Made by a program: the position numbers and the translations under genes. The notes under the pieces were generated by a model that was given only the letters and a program-made list of their open reading frames with translations, was not told where the DNA came from and searched no databases. From assembly GCA_037446115.1 (NCBI GenBank), contig JBBIJF010000004.1, positions 62,001-126,000 on the forward strand: a stretch of 64,000 nucleotides of DNA. The letters run 5' to 3'. The DNA comes from JANWXD01 sp037446115. GTDB lineage: Bacteria; Acidobacteriota; Terriglobia; Bryobacterales; Bryobacteraceae. Shown one piece after another: positions 22,377-31,154 of this stretch (its first letter is position 1; each line of letters begins with the position of its first letter).

Positions 22377-24350
22377 ATGACGGAGATCGCTCCTGAAACC
22401 ATACTGGACTCCGGCGATGCGTCCCTTTACGACGCACCAACGAAGGCTCCGGGGCCGCGTGGGTCCCTGCCGCTGACTCCGCAGATGCTCCTCACACGCC
22501 CCTCCGGCGATCTGTTCGGCTGGACGCAGGACGTCGGCATGGGATGGGATCCGGCCCATCTGGGAGGCAAAGAGATCCTTATCCTCAGCACCCAGGGCGG
22601 CGTCCGCGCCCCTGACGGATCCCCAGTGGCGCTGGGATACCACACCGGGCACTGGGAGGTCGGCGTTCTGGTGGCGGCCGCCGCCCGGGAACTGAAATCC
22701 CTCGGTGCCATCCCTTTTGCAGGCTACTGTTCGGACCCCTGCGACGGCCGCACGCAAGGCACCACGGGCATGTTCGACAGCCTGCCGTATCGCAACGATG
22801 CCGCGATCGTCCTGCGCCGGCTCATCCGCTCGCTACCGACCCGCAGCGGCGTCATCGGCGTCGCCACCTGCGACAAGGGCCTGCCAGCCATGATGATGGC
22901 TCTGGCCGCCATGCGTGATCTTCCCTGCGTGCTGGTCCCGGGCGGGGTCACGCTGCTGGCTGAGGACGGCGAAGACGCCGGACTGGTCCAGTCCATCGGC
23001 GCACGCTTCGCTCACGGAAAGATCACGCTCGAGGAGGCGGCCGAAGCCGGCTGCCGCGCATGCGCTTCGCCGGGCGGCGGCTGCCAGTTTTTGGGCACGG
23101 CCGCCACCTCGCAGGTCGTCGCAGAAGCGCTGGGGCTCGCCGTACCCCATTCGGCCCTTACGCCTTCCGGTCACGCCATCTGGGAGGATGCGGCACGCCG
23201 CAGTGCACGGGCAGTCTTAGCCCTTGAAGCGCGCGGCATTCGCACCCGCGATATTCTGACTGAAGCCTCCCTGCGCAATGCTCTGGTCACACACGCGGCC
23301 TTCGGCGGCTCCACCAACCTGATCCTGCACCTGGCGGCGATTGCCCACGCTGCCGGTCTGCCTCGCCCCACCCGCGAGGACTGGACTGCGTGCAACCGAA
23401 AGGTTCCGCGCCTGGTGGACGTGCTGCCCAACGGACCGCGAAATCATCCCACCTCGCAGGTGTTCCTTGCCGGCGGCGTCCCCGAAGTCATGCTGCACCT
23501 GCGCGAAGCGGGCCTCCTGGAACTGGAGGCCCTGACGGTGAGCGGCCAACCCTTGAGACGCGTCCTGGAGTGGTGGGAACGCTCCGAACGCCGCGCCAGG
23601 CTTCGTGCGCTCCTCAAAGAGCGCGACGGCGTAGACCCGGACGACGTCATTATGGGGCCTGCGGCCGCACGCCGGCGCGGACTGACCTCGACGGTGGTCT
23701 TTCCCACGGGAAACCTGGCTCCCGACGGCGCCGTCGTCAAGGCGACGGCCATTGACCCGAGCGTGGTGGATCCCGACGGCGTCTACCGCAAGCGCGGCCC
23801 GGCACGCGTCTTCGTCTCCGAACGCGCGGCAGTGGCCGCTATCAAAAACGGCGCGGTCCGGCCCGGCGATATCCTGGTGCTCGCCGGCCGCGGACCCATG
23901 GGGGCCGGCATGGAAGAGACCTACCAGATCACCTCCGCACTCAAGCACCTCGATTTCGGCAAACACGTCGCCGTCGTCACCGACGCCCGCTTCAGCGGCG
24001 TCTCCACCGGCGCCTGCATCGGCCACGTCTCACCCGAAGCTCTGGCGGGAGGCCCAATCGGCAAAGTCCTGGACGGCGACCTGATCGAGATCATCGTGGA
24101 CCGCAACCGCCTGGAGGGTTCTGTAAATCTGATCGGCAGCGGCGGGGTTGCATTCGGCCCGGAAGAGGGCGCCCGCCTGCTGGCCTCCCGCCCTCTCCGC
24201 CCGGACCTGGCGCCGGACCCGGATCTGCCGGACGACACGCGCCTCTGGGCGGCGCTCCAGGCCGTCTCCGGCGGCTCCTGGGGCGGTTGCGTGTACGATG
24301 TGGAGGCGATCCTGGCGCGGCTCGGGATGACCTCATCGGGAAGACGCTGA
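22377..24350 (+). CDS. YjhG/YagF-type sugar-acid dehydratase (D-xylonate dehydratase family)
   Basis: The 657-residue enzyme belongs to the IlvD/EDD superfamily and matches the YjhG/YagF branch in length and motifs: GWTQDVGMGWDPAHLGGKE, YHTGHWEV, GYCSDPCDGRTQGTTGMFDS, VATCDKGLPAMMMALA and CASPGGGCQFLGTAATSQ. The cysteines in SDPCDG, ATCDKG and GGGCQF are the candidate iron-sulfur ligands. It would convert D-xylonate or a similar aldonate to the 2-keto-3-deoxy acid. TAGCAT at 22364-22369 lies 7 bases before the ATG and no SD is seen, so the transcript may be leaderless. A dehydrogenase and a GarD-type dehydratase lie nearby, which supports sugar-acid catabolism. Confidence 0.88.
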   Translation: MTEIAPETILDSGDASLYDAPTKAPGPRGSLPLTPQMLLTRPSGDLFGWTQDVGMGWDPAHLGGKEILILSTQGGVRAPDGSPVALGYHTGHWEVGVLVAAAARELKSLGAIPFAGYCSDPCDGRTQGTTGMFDSLPYRNDAAIVLRRLIRSLPTRSGVIGVATCDKGLPAMMMALAAMRDLPCVLVPGGVTLLAEDGEDAGLVQSIGARFAHGKITLEEAAEAGCRACASPGGGCQFLGTAATSQVVAEALGLAVPHSALTPSGHAIWEDAARRSARAVLALEARGIRTRDILTEASLRNALVTHAAFGGSTNLILHLAAIAHAAGLPRPTREDWTACNRKVPRLVDVLPNGPRNHPTSQVFLAGGVPEVMLHLREAGLLELEALTVSGQPLRRVLEWWERSERRARLRALLKERDGVDPDDVIMGPAAARRRGLTSTVVFPTGNLAPDGAVVKATAIDPSVVDPDGVYRKRGPARVFVSERAAVAAIKNGAVRPGDILVLAGRGPMGAGMEETYQITSALKHLDFGKHVAVVTDARFSGVSTGACIGHVSPEALAGGPIGKVLDGDLIEIIVDRNRLEGSVNLIGSGGVAFGPEEGARLLASRPLRPDLAPDPDLPDDTRLWAALQAVSGGSWGGCVYDVEAILARLGMTSSGRR

Positions 24351-24424
24351 GACGCGGGCCGGCAGCCCCAAGCACACGCAGCAGCCAGGCACGCCGCCGC
24401 CCGAACGGAAGTGGGGCATTCTGT

Positions 24425-25528
24425 TCATTGCGCCACCAGCACGGTCTTCCCACACTGCCATTGCCGCACGGTCTCGAGGGCCTCGTTGGCCTGCTCGAGA
24501 ACGAACCGGTGCGTCACGTGCCGGGCAAACCGGCGCTTCCACTCAACGTCCGCAAGCAGCCGCAGAGCCTGGTCGAGATGGCGCGGTTCAAAGCCCCAGC
24601 TGCCGAAAATCTGTAGCTGCTTGCGGGTGATGGCGTGCGGGCGGATCAAGACCTGTCCAGCATCGGCGTACTGGCCGAGCACAAGATACTTTCCGCCGTC
24701 GCGGCATAACTCAAACCCTTCCGGGATCACTGCGGGGCTGCCCACGCATTCGACCACCACATCGGCGCCGTAGCCCCCGGTTTCCTCGAGCACGCGCTTC
24801 CGCCGCGCTTCGGCGCCCGCCACTTCCTCGACCGGGAGGACGACGTCGGCGCCGAACTCGCGGGCCAGCTCGAGGCGGTGGGCCGGCCCGCCGATCACAA
24901 TCACCTTTCCCGCACCCGACCGCCGCGCCACGGCCAGCACCGCCAGCCCGACCGGCCCGGAGCCCTGGATCACCACCACATCGCCCAGACTCACCGGCGC
25001 CCTCTCGAGTCCGTGCAGCGCCGTGGTGAGCGCGCAGCCTGCGCCCAGCACCGCTTCCGAAGGCAAATCATCCGGAAGCCGGAAAATTGCAGAGCCCGGA
25101 CGCAGGTGGATGTATTCGGCGTAGCCGCCGCGCAGATGGGGCGGATCATCGGCGCAGTAGGAAATCCCGTACGCCCTCCGGCTCAAGCATCGTGTGGGCT
25201 GGCGTTTGATGCGGCAGTAAAAACATTCGCCGCAGGTCACCGAGCTGGCCCACGTCACCCGGTCGCCGCACCGCAAAGGCACACCGCGCCAGTCCCGTTC
25301 CAATCCCGGACCGAGTTGTTCGATCCGCCCGACAGACTCGTGTCCGAGGATCACGGGTAAGGGAACCGGCAGCTCCCCGCGCCACAGATGCACATCCGTC
25401 CCGCAGATGCCCGCCATCTCCACGCGAACCAGCGCCTCGCCCGGATGCAATTCCGGCGGCAACGGATAAGTGCGGATCTGCAGAGGCCGGTTGTAGTTGA
25501 CCAGGACAGCGGCCTTAGCAGCACTCAC
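24425..25528 (-). CDS. Zinc-dependent medium-chain alcohol/sugar dehydrogenase
   Basis: GTG 25528, six bases after GAGGAG, gives 367 residues; the frame stays open upstream but without conserved sequence. Catalytic zinc motifs are CGTDVHLW and GHES, the structural zinc loop is CGECFYCRIKRQPTRC, and the NAD-binding glycine motif is IQGSGPVGLAVLA. It oxidises an alcohol or sugar to the ketone or lactone with NAD(P). Convergent with the YjhG-type dehydratase, it may supply or process the same sugar acids, but substrate specificity is not predictable for this family. Confidence 0.87.
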   Translation of the reverse strand: MSAAKAAVLVNYNRPLQIRTYPLPPELHPGEALVRVEMAGICGTDVHLWRGELPVPLPVILGHESVGRIEQLGPGLERDWRGVPLRCGDRVTWASSVTCGECFYCRIKRQPTRCLSRRAYGISYCADDPPHLRGGYAEYIHLRPGSAIFRLPDDLPSEAVLGAGCALTTALHGLERAPVSLGDVVVIQGSGPVGLAVLAVARRSGAGKVIVIGGPAHRLELAREFGADVVLPVEEVAGAEARRKRVLEETGGYGADVVVECVGSPAVIPEGFELCRDGGKYLVLGQYADAGQVLIRPHAITRKQLQIFGSWGFEPRHLDQALRLLADVEWKRRFARHVTHRFVLEQANEALETVRQWQCGKTVLVAQ

Positions 25529-25688
25529 GAGTTGCTCCTCTCTTCCTTCCAGATTGCCGGCCACGGCCGACAACCGCCGCGAAGTTGCCCAGACATTATG
25601 ACCAAACCGGCCGGGCGCCTGGAAGATGCGTGTCGGCATTCGGGAAGGTCGCTCTTCGTTACAATGAGACGCATCCGGCCGCGCGCTT

Positions 25689-27167
25689 ATGTCCTCTGGA
25701 ATCCAAAAACTCGCCGAGTTGATCCATTCCGGCTCCCTGGAGGACTGGGGGCGGCGGAACCGGGAGGTCTTCGAGGCCCTTTTCGGCTCCCCCTCAGGAC
25801 GGTACCCCGCCAAGGCCAAGGAGAGCGTCGCCCTCCGCGCTCCGGAATTCCGGGAGGACTCCGGTGTGCCCTTCGCCGCCTACATCGCCCGCCCGAATCC
25901 AGATTCGGGGCCGTACGGCGGCATGTCGTTTGTCATGTTTCCGGTCGCCGGCAAGCCATGCCTTATCGGGATGGTCTGCGGCACTCAGGGTCTGGCGCCG
26001 GATGAAGCCATTCTGGGCCGGCCGGGCCACGCCCGCAAGATGCAGGCCATCTGCGCGTGGCTGAACCGGCGCGCCGGCGCCGGAGGGCTGGCGGCCTGGG
26101 CCAAGCAGGATCCCACGCGGACCGACCTCGAGATTCCTGAAAGCGTGCGGCGCGCCTGGTCGGAGTACGCAGATGTCTTTAAGCGCTACGGCAAGGTCGT
26201 CTACGCGCTTTACAAGCCGGGGGCGGCCCCTGAGGAGACTGCGCAGGCGGCCGCCGCCATGCTGGACGTGATGTTCGAAGAGCGCGGCTTTCTGCCGCTC
26301 GAAGAGCACCGCGGTGAAGGCGAACAACTTCAGGCGGAGTGGTTCCGGCACCTGATGCCTTCGGTCACGCGTGCGGAGGTGGCGGAGTTGCTTCAGGCCC
26401 GGCGCTACGTTATCGTGCAAGGCCCGCCGGGAACCGGCAAAACGCGCATGGCGCGCCTGCTGCTCCAGGAAGAATACGGCGGCTTCGGCATGTCGGTGCA
26501 GTTCCACCCGGGCACGACCTATGAAAATTTCGTCGGAGGCTTGGCGCCCGTGCACGGCGAAGGCGCCCTCGGACTGCGCTTTGCGCCTGCTCCCGGCTTT
26601 CTCATGCGGGCCGCCGCGGAGGCCGCCCGGGATCCCGCGCGCAGCTATCTGCTCCACGTAGATGAGATCAACCGTGCCGATCTGGCCAAGATTCTCGGCG
26701 AGGCGATTTTCCTGTTCGAGCCCGAACCGGAAAGCGAACGGGCCATCGAACTTCCTTACGATTTCGGACCGCCGTTTCACAGAACGTTGTGCCTTCCTCC
26801 GAACCTGCATGTATTGGGGACCATGAACACGGCCGACCGCAGCATCGCCATCGTAGACGTGGCCCTCCGGCGCCGCTTTGCCTTCGTCACGCTGTGGCCC
26901 AGCGCGCAAGTCGTCGAAGAGCAGAGCTGCGACCCCGGACCGCGCGCGTTCCGCGAACTGCTGTCCCTGTTCATCGAACATGCCCCCGAGGAAGGTCTGA
27001 CGCTGGCCCCTGGCCACTCCTATTTCCTGGGCCGGACCGGAGAGGAAGTACGCCGGAAGCTCCGTACCGCGCTGGCGCCGCTGCTCGAGGAATATCTGGC
27101 GCAAGGCTACGTGGCGGGCTTCGCGGAAGCCGTGCGGGGGTACCTGCAGTGGCTCCGAACCCTGTGA
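25689..27167 (+). CDS. McrB-like AAA+ GTPase/ATPase of a type IV restriction system
   Basis: The 492-residue protein has an N-terminal region of about 225 residues with no recognisable DNA-binding domain, followed by the McrB motor: Walker A GPPGTGKT (245-252), VQFHPGTTYENFVGGLAP, Walker B HVDEINRA (323-330) and the McrB signature MNTADRS (379-385), then an RRR stretch likely holding the Arg finger. McrB hexamers bind modified DNA through the N-terminal domain and drive translocation for the McrC nuclease. The gene shares GTGA with its mcrC-like partner. TACAAT at 25660-25665 may be the -10; no SD is seen. The modification recognised is unknown. Confidence 0.88.
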   Translation: MSSGIQKLAELIHSGSLEDWGRRNREVFEALFGSPSGRYPAKAKESVALRAPEFREDSGVPFAAYIARPNPDSGPYGGMSFVMFPVAGKPCLIGMVCGTQGLAPDEAILGRPGHARKMQAICAWLNRRAGAGGLAAWAKQDPTRTDLEIPESVRRAWSEYADVFKRYGKVVYALYKPGAAPEETAQAAAAMLDVMFEERGFLPLEEHRGEGEQLQAEWFRHLMPSVTRAEVAELLQARRYVIVQGPPGTGKTRMARLLLQEEYGGFGMSVQFHPGTTYENFVGGLAPVHGEGALGLRFAPAPGFLMRAAAEAARDPARSYLLHVDEINRADLAKILGEAIFLFEPEPESERAIELPYDFGPPFHRTLCLPPNLHVLGTMNTADRSIAIVDVALRRRFAFVTLWPSAQVVEEQSCDPGPRAFRELLSLFIEHAPEEGLTLAPGHSYFLGRTGEEVRRKLRTALAPLLEEYLAQGYVAGFAEAVRGYLQWLRTL

Positions 27168-28660
27168 GCCGCGACCGCGCGGGACCGCCGCGCACCGGAC
27201 GCCCGCCCGGCGGCCTTGGCACCGTACGCGAGATCTGCCTGGAAGTCGAGGATCACAGCAGCGCCGCCCGAAGCGCCCGCTTGCTGTTCGGCCTTTCTAA
27301 AGACCGCGGCGCCGAACCACAGGCCGCGCGTCTGGCTGAGCAGTTCATCCTTTGGAACCGGGAGATCTGCGACCTTCTGCAAGTATCCCTCCGCCGCGAT
27401 TTTGACGGCAGGGAAGTTTATCTCGAGATCGAGTCGGGCAGCGTCGTCGGCGCAGTGCCGCTGCGGTCTCCTCTGACGCAGCGCTTTGACTTGGGATTGG
27501 TGGTCCGGCCCCGGTTCCCGTGGCCGGGCATCGGCGCGTTGCTGGCGGAAACGGGCTGGCGCGTGATCCCCTCCCCGTTGCGGCTTCCGGTGCTCAGGCG
27601 TTCGGAACGCCGCGTACCGCCGTGGGTGCTGGCCTACATGGTGCTGGCGCGGCTGAAAGCGTTACTGGACCGCCTGGAACGGCGTTTCGAGCTGACGAGC
27701 GAACACCGCATGGCGCCGAAGGGTAGCGTGCACTGGACCGCTTACGCCACGCGCAGCCTGCCGCGCGGGGCCTTCCTCCAGGTGCCGTGCACGTTTCCCG
27801 ACCTGCGCGACGATCGCCTCTTGAAAGCGGTGGTTCGCTTCACGGTCGAGCGCCAGATCCGGTCGCTCGAAACCCAGCGGCAGCAGGGCTCCTTTGTCCA
27901 CCGGCTGATTGCGTTCGGCGAGTCTTTGCTGCGGCGTGTCGAAGCCGTCCCACCCCGCCGCCCCTCGGCGCCGGAGCTGGATGCCTGGCTGCGCCGGCCA
28001 CTGCGAAGTGAAGCATTGCTCGAAGGACTGCAAGCGATCCAGTGGACCGCCGAGGAACGCGGCTTGGCCGGACTCAGCGATCTCGAAGGCATCCCGTGGA
28101 AGCTGCCCATGGAAGAGTTCTTCGAAGCCTGGGTCGAGACCGTGCTCCAGTCCGTGGCCCGCACGACCGGCGCCGCGCTGGCGACTGCGCGGCGCAGGGA
28201 AACCACCCTGCCTCTTCATTGGGACCCGCCCTACGCCGGCTCGCAGAAGTGGCTGGCGCCGGATCTTGTATTACATCTGGAAGACTGCACCGTGATTGTA
28301 GACGCCAAGTACAAACGCCACTGGGAGGAGATCCGGCAAGCCGAATGGGGCGCCTTGCCCGAGGAGCTTCGCGAGCAGCACCGCCGGGATCTTCTCCAGG
28401 TGCTGGCCTACGGCGCGGCGAGCGGCTCGCCCCTCACCATCTGCTGTCTGGCCTATCCTTGCTCGTTGGAGACCTGGCGATCGCTGGCGGCGCGGGGCCG
28501 GCTCTTTGATCAGGCCGACATTCCGGTTTTGGCGCGCCGCCTCCAGCTGTGGCTGACGGCCGTGCCGATGCACGCCGACGTTGCCGCCATTGCCGCCCCG
28601 TGGATCCGCAAGCTCACGGAGACACGGCACCTGTATGGGAGCCAACGGATCCGCATCTAG
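27164..28660 (+). CDS. McrC-like nuclease subunit
   Basis: GTG 27164 overlaps the mcrB-like stop as GTGA and gives 498 residues. The C-terminal nuclease domain shows the McrC pattern: MEEFFEAWVETVL, then APDLVLHLEDC (Asp367) and VIVDAKYKRHW (Asp380-x-Lys382), a PD-(D/E)xK active site. The N-terminal 320 residues are helical with a basic middle part, longer than in classical E. coli McrC. Together with the preceding gene it forms a type IV, modification-dependent restriction system; no methyltransferase is present. The ADH and mcrB starts are divergent, so the pair is a separate transcription unit inserted among sugar-acid genes. Confidence 0.82.
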   Translation: MSRDRAGPPRTGRPPGGLGTVREICLEVEDHSSAARSARLLFGLSKDRGAEPQAARLAEQFILWNREICDLLQVSLRRDFDGREVYLEIESGSVVGAVPLRSPLTQRFDLGLVVRPRFPWPGIGALLAETGWRVIPSPLRLPVLRRSERRVPPWVLAYMVLARLKALLDRLERRFELTSEHRMAPKGSVHWTAYATRSLPRGAFLQVPCTFPDLRDDRLLKAVVRFTVERQIRSLETQRQQGSFVHRLIAFGESLLRRVEAVPPRRPSAPELDAWLRRPLRSEALLEGLQAIQWTAEERGLAGLSDLEGIPWKLPMEEFFEAWVETVLQSVARTTGAALATARRRETTLPLHWDPPYAGSQKWLAPDLVLHLEDCTVIVDAKYKRHWEEIRQAEWGALPEELREQHRRDLLQVLAYGAASGSPLTICCLAYPCSLETWRSLAARGRLFDQADIPVLARRLQLWLTAVPMHADVAAIAAPWIRKLTETRHLYGSQRIRI

Positions 28661-28737
28661 TCATCCTCGAGGCGGAGGGGCCAAACGGGGCCGTCCCCGC
28701 GGCGCGAGGCCTTGCGGACCTAACATGGTGTAAGAGC

Positions 28738-30270
28738 ATGCCGCCACGCTCCATCCGCGTCCACCCGCGCGACAACGTCGGGATCGTGGTCAACCCCGAA
28801 GGCCTTCCTGCAGGCACGCGCTTGCCGGACGGGGTCACCTTGCGTGAGTTCATCCCGCAAGGGCACAAAGTGGCCCTGCGGGATCTGCGCGAGGGCGACG
28901 ACGTCATCCGGTATGGCCACCCGATCGGCTCCGCTGTGCGCTTCATCCCCGAAGGCGCCTGGGTGCGGGAAGAACTGGTGCGCCTGCCGGAGCCTCCGCC
29001 GCTCGACGAGCTGCCTCTCGCCGTCGCCCCTCCTCCACCGCCGGCGCCGCTCGAAGGGTGGACTTTCGACGGCTATGTCAACCCCGATGGCTCGGTCGGA
29101 ACCAAGAACCTCCTCGGGATCGCCACCACGGTGCAGTGCGCGGCCCCGACAGTGGAGTACGCCGTGCGCCGGATCCAAAGTGAGATCCTGCCGCGGTATA
29201 CCAACGTAGACGGCGTCGTGGCCCTCACGCACCTTTACGGCTGCGGCGTTGCCATTGATGCCCCCGGAGCGGAGATTCCCATCCGGACGCTGCGGAATCT
29301 GTGCCGGCATCCCAACCTGGGGGGCTCCGCGCTGCTGGTCAGCCTGGGCTGCGAGAAATTGCAGCCGGACCGGCTTTTCGACGCAAACCGCTTGCCGGTC
29401 CTCGACCCGCAGCCCTACGTGATTCGCCTTCAGAACGAGGAACTGCGCGGCTTCGGCGACATGGTTGCGGCGATCATGCGCGCGGCCGAAAAGCGCCTCG
29501 AGGAGCTCAATGCGCGCCGCCGCGTCCCCTGCCCGGCCTCCGAACTGGTTGTCGGGCTTCAATGCGGCGGCAGCGACGCGTTCTCCGGCGTCACGGCCAA
29601 TCCGGCCGTGGGCTACGCGGCAGACCTGCTCGTGCGCGCCGGAGCGACCGTGCTGTTTTCCGAAGTGACCGAAGTGCGTGACGCCATCCACCTGCTCATC
29701 CCCCGCGCCGCCAGCGATCAGATCGCCCGGGATCTGGTGCGCGAGATGCGCTGGTACGACGATTATCTGGCGCGCGGCCATGCGGACCGCAGCGCCAACC
29801 CCACGCCGGGGAACCGCCGCGGGGGGCTGGTCAACGTCGTCGAAAAGGCGCTCGGCTCGATCGCCAAAGCCGGAACGACGGCGATCATGGCCGTCGCATC
29901 GCACGGCGAACGCGTGCGGAGCCGCGGCCTGGTCTTCGCCGCCACGCCGGCCAGCGACTTCATTTGCGGCACTACCCAACTGGCCTCGATGAACCTCCAC
30001 GTCTTCACCACCGGAGAAGGCAGCCCCTATGGGCTGGCCCTCGTCCCGGTGATCAAGGTCTCCTCGCGCAGTTCGCTGGCCGAACGGTGGCCGGATCTGA
30101 TTGATCTGGACGCCGGCCGCATCGCCACCGGCGAAGCGGCCATCGAAGAGGTCGGCTGGGAGCTGTTCCGGCTCATCCTTGACGTGGCAAGCGGCCGCAA
30201 ACGGACGTGGGCCGACTACTGGGGCCTTCACAACGCCCTGGCCCTGTTCAATCCTGCCCCGATTACGTGA
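28738..30270 (+). CDS. garD: Galactarate dehydratase-type enzyme (UxaA/GarD family)
   Basis: The 510-residue protein matches E. coli galactarate dehydratase over its full length: an N-terminal SAF-like domain (NVGIVVNPEGLPAGTRLPDG, IPQGHKVAL), a Pro-rich linker, then GYVNPDGSVGTKNLLGI, LTHLYGCGVAI, SLGCEKLQP, GLQCGGSDAFSGVTANPAVG, DRSANPTPGNRRGGL and ATPASDFICG. The enzyme removes water from galactarate (mucate) to give 5-keto-4-deoxyglucarate. Altronate dehydratase (UxaA) is the closest alternative, but the long N-terminal domain and the match to GarD motifs favour galactarate. The start at 28738 begins the conserved N-terminus. No aldolase (garL) follows in the window. Confidence 0.85.
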   Translation: MPPRSIRVHPRDNVGIVVNPEGLPAGTRLPDGVTLREFIPQGHKVALRDLREGDDVIRYGHPIGSAVRFIPEGAWVREELVRLPEPPPLDELPLAVAPPPPPAPLEGWTFDGYVNPDGSVGTKNLLGIATTVQCAAPTVEYAVRRIQSEILPRYTNVDGVVALTHLYGCGVAIDAPGAEIPIRTLRNLCRHPNLGGSALLVSLGCEKLQPDRLFDANRLPVLDPQPYVIRLQNEELRGFGDMVAAIMRAAEKRLEELNARRRVPCPASELVVGLQCGGSDAFSGVTANPAVGYAADLLVRAGATVLFSEVTEVRDAIHLLIPRAASDQIARDLVREMRWYDDYLARGHADRSANPTPGNRRGGLVNVVEKALGSIAKAGTTAIMAVASHGERVRSRGLVFAATPASDFICGTTQLASMNLHVFTTGEGSPYGLALVPVIKVSSRSSLAERWPDLIDLDAGRIATGEAAIEEVGWELFRLILDVASGRKRTWADYWGLHNALALFNPAPIT

Positions 30271-30336
30271 CCTTCCAAGCCGTTTCTTGGGCGCGCGCCG
30301 ATTCGCCCCGCACCCGGGCGGCTTGTGCCAGCGATC

Positions 30337-30355
30337 CCTGAGGCCTCTTCTCAGG
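30337..30355. repeat. Short inverted repeat downstream of the GarD-type gene
   Basis: CCTGAG (30337-30342) and CTCAGG (30350-30355) form a perfect 6-base stem with a 7-base loop in the 140-base gap before the cupredoxin gene. There is no T-tract, so it is a weak terminator candidate at best. Nothing else is seen in this gap. Confidence 0.25.
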
Positions 30356-30410
30356 TCAAACGCCGAGGTACTTTCCGGGCCGATCCCTCGATAAGACCAT
30401 CAGGCACTTC

Positions 30411-31154
30411 ATGCGTCGGGGCACTCGCTTTTCACGGTCGTCGGCGGCCCCAGCGGCCGCAGCGCTTTGCCTGCTCGCCTTCCGCCTCGATGCGGGGCAG
30501 ATCGAGGGCAGCGTGATTGTCACCCAGCGACTGACCAAGCCCCGTGTCACTGCCGCGGCGGACGGCTATCAAAGGGGCGTCGCGGTAGAACTTGCTTCGG
30601 ACGGCGACTTTGACTGGCTTGCCTACGAACGGTCCCACGTGGTGATTTATCTGGAGGGCAGGCTCCCGGCGCCCAAAAACTCCCGCGTCGCGGTGATCGA
30701 GCAGAAAAACCGCCGATTCGTGCCCGATCTGGTCGTCATTCCGGCAGGCGCCTCGGTCTCATTTCCGAACCTCGACCCCATTTTCCACAACGTGTTCTCG
30801 CTGTCGAGGACGCGCTCCTTTGACCTGGGAAACTACCCCCGAAACCAGACCCGGGTCGTGACGTTTCCAAAGCCGGGGATCGTCGTGGTCGGCTGCCACC
30901 TCCATCCCAACATGAGCGCCATCGTGTTCGTCGCGCCCAACCAATGGAGCACCACCGCCGATGCCGACGGGCGCTTCCGGCTCGCCGACGTTCCGCCGGG
31001 ACGCTACACGCTCGTCGCCTGGCACAAACGCGCCGGATACGTTCGCCATACCGTGGACGTACCGGCCGAGGGCGTAGTGCCCGTGCAGTTCACCATCCCG
31101 CTCGGCAATCTAGAGGGCGAGCTTCATTCCGGCCTCCGGAGGGAAGAACCCTAG
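30411..31154 (+). CDS. Exported cupredoxin-like protein with C-terminal carboxypeptidase-regulatory-like domain
   Basis: The 247-residue protein has a signal peptide (to about residue 29), a plastocyanin-like domain with a plausible type-1 copper site (His126 in DPIFHNVFS; Cys162, His165 and Met168 in GCHLHPNMSA) and, from about residue 180, a beta-sandwich of the carboxypeptidase-regulatory kind (ADGRFRLADVPPGRYTLVAW). It probably carries electrons or senses copper outside the inner membrane. The next gene, an HD-GYP phosphodiesterase, starts at the base right after this stop codon, so the two are one operon with the beta-barrel gene that follows. Confidence 0.8.
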   Translation: MRRGTRFSRSSAAPAAAALCLLAFRLDAGQIEGSVIVTQRLTKPRVTAAADGYQRGVAVELASDGDFDWLAYERSHVVIYLEGRLPAPKNSRVAVIEQKNRRFVPDLVVIPAGASVSFPNLDPIFHNVFSLSRTRSFDLGNYPRNQTRVVTFPKPGIVVVGCHLHPNMSAIVFVAPNQWSTTADADGRFRLADVPPGRYTLVAWHKRAGYVRHTVDVPAEGVVPVQFTIPLGNLEGELHSGLRREEP

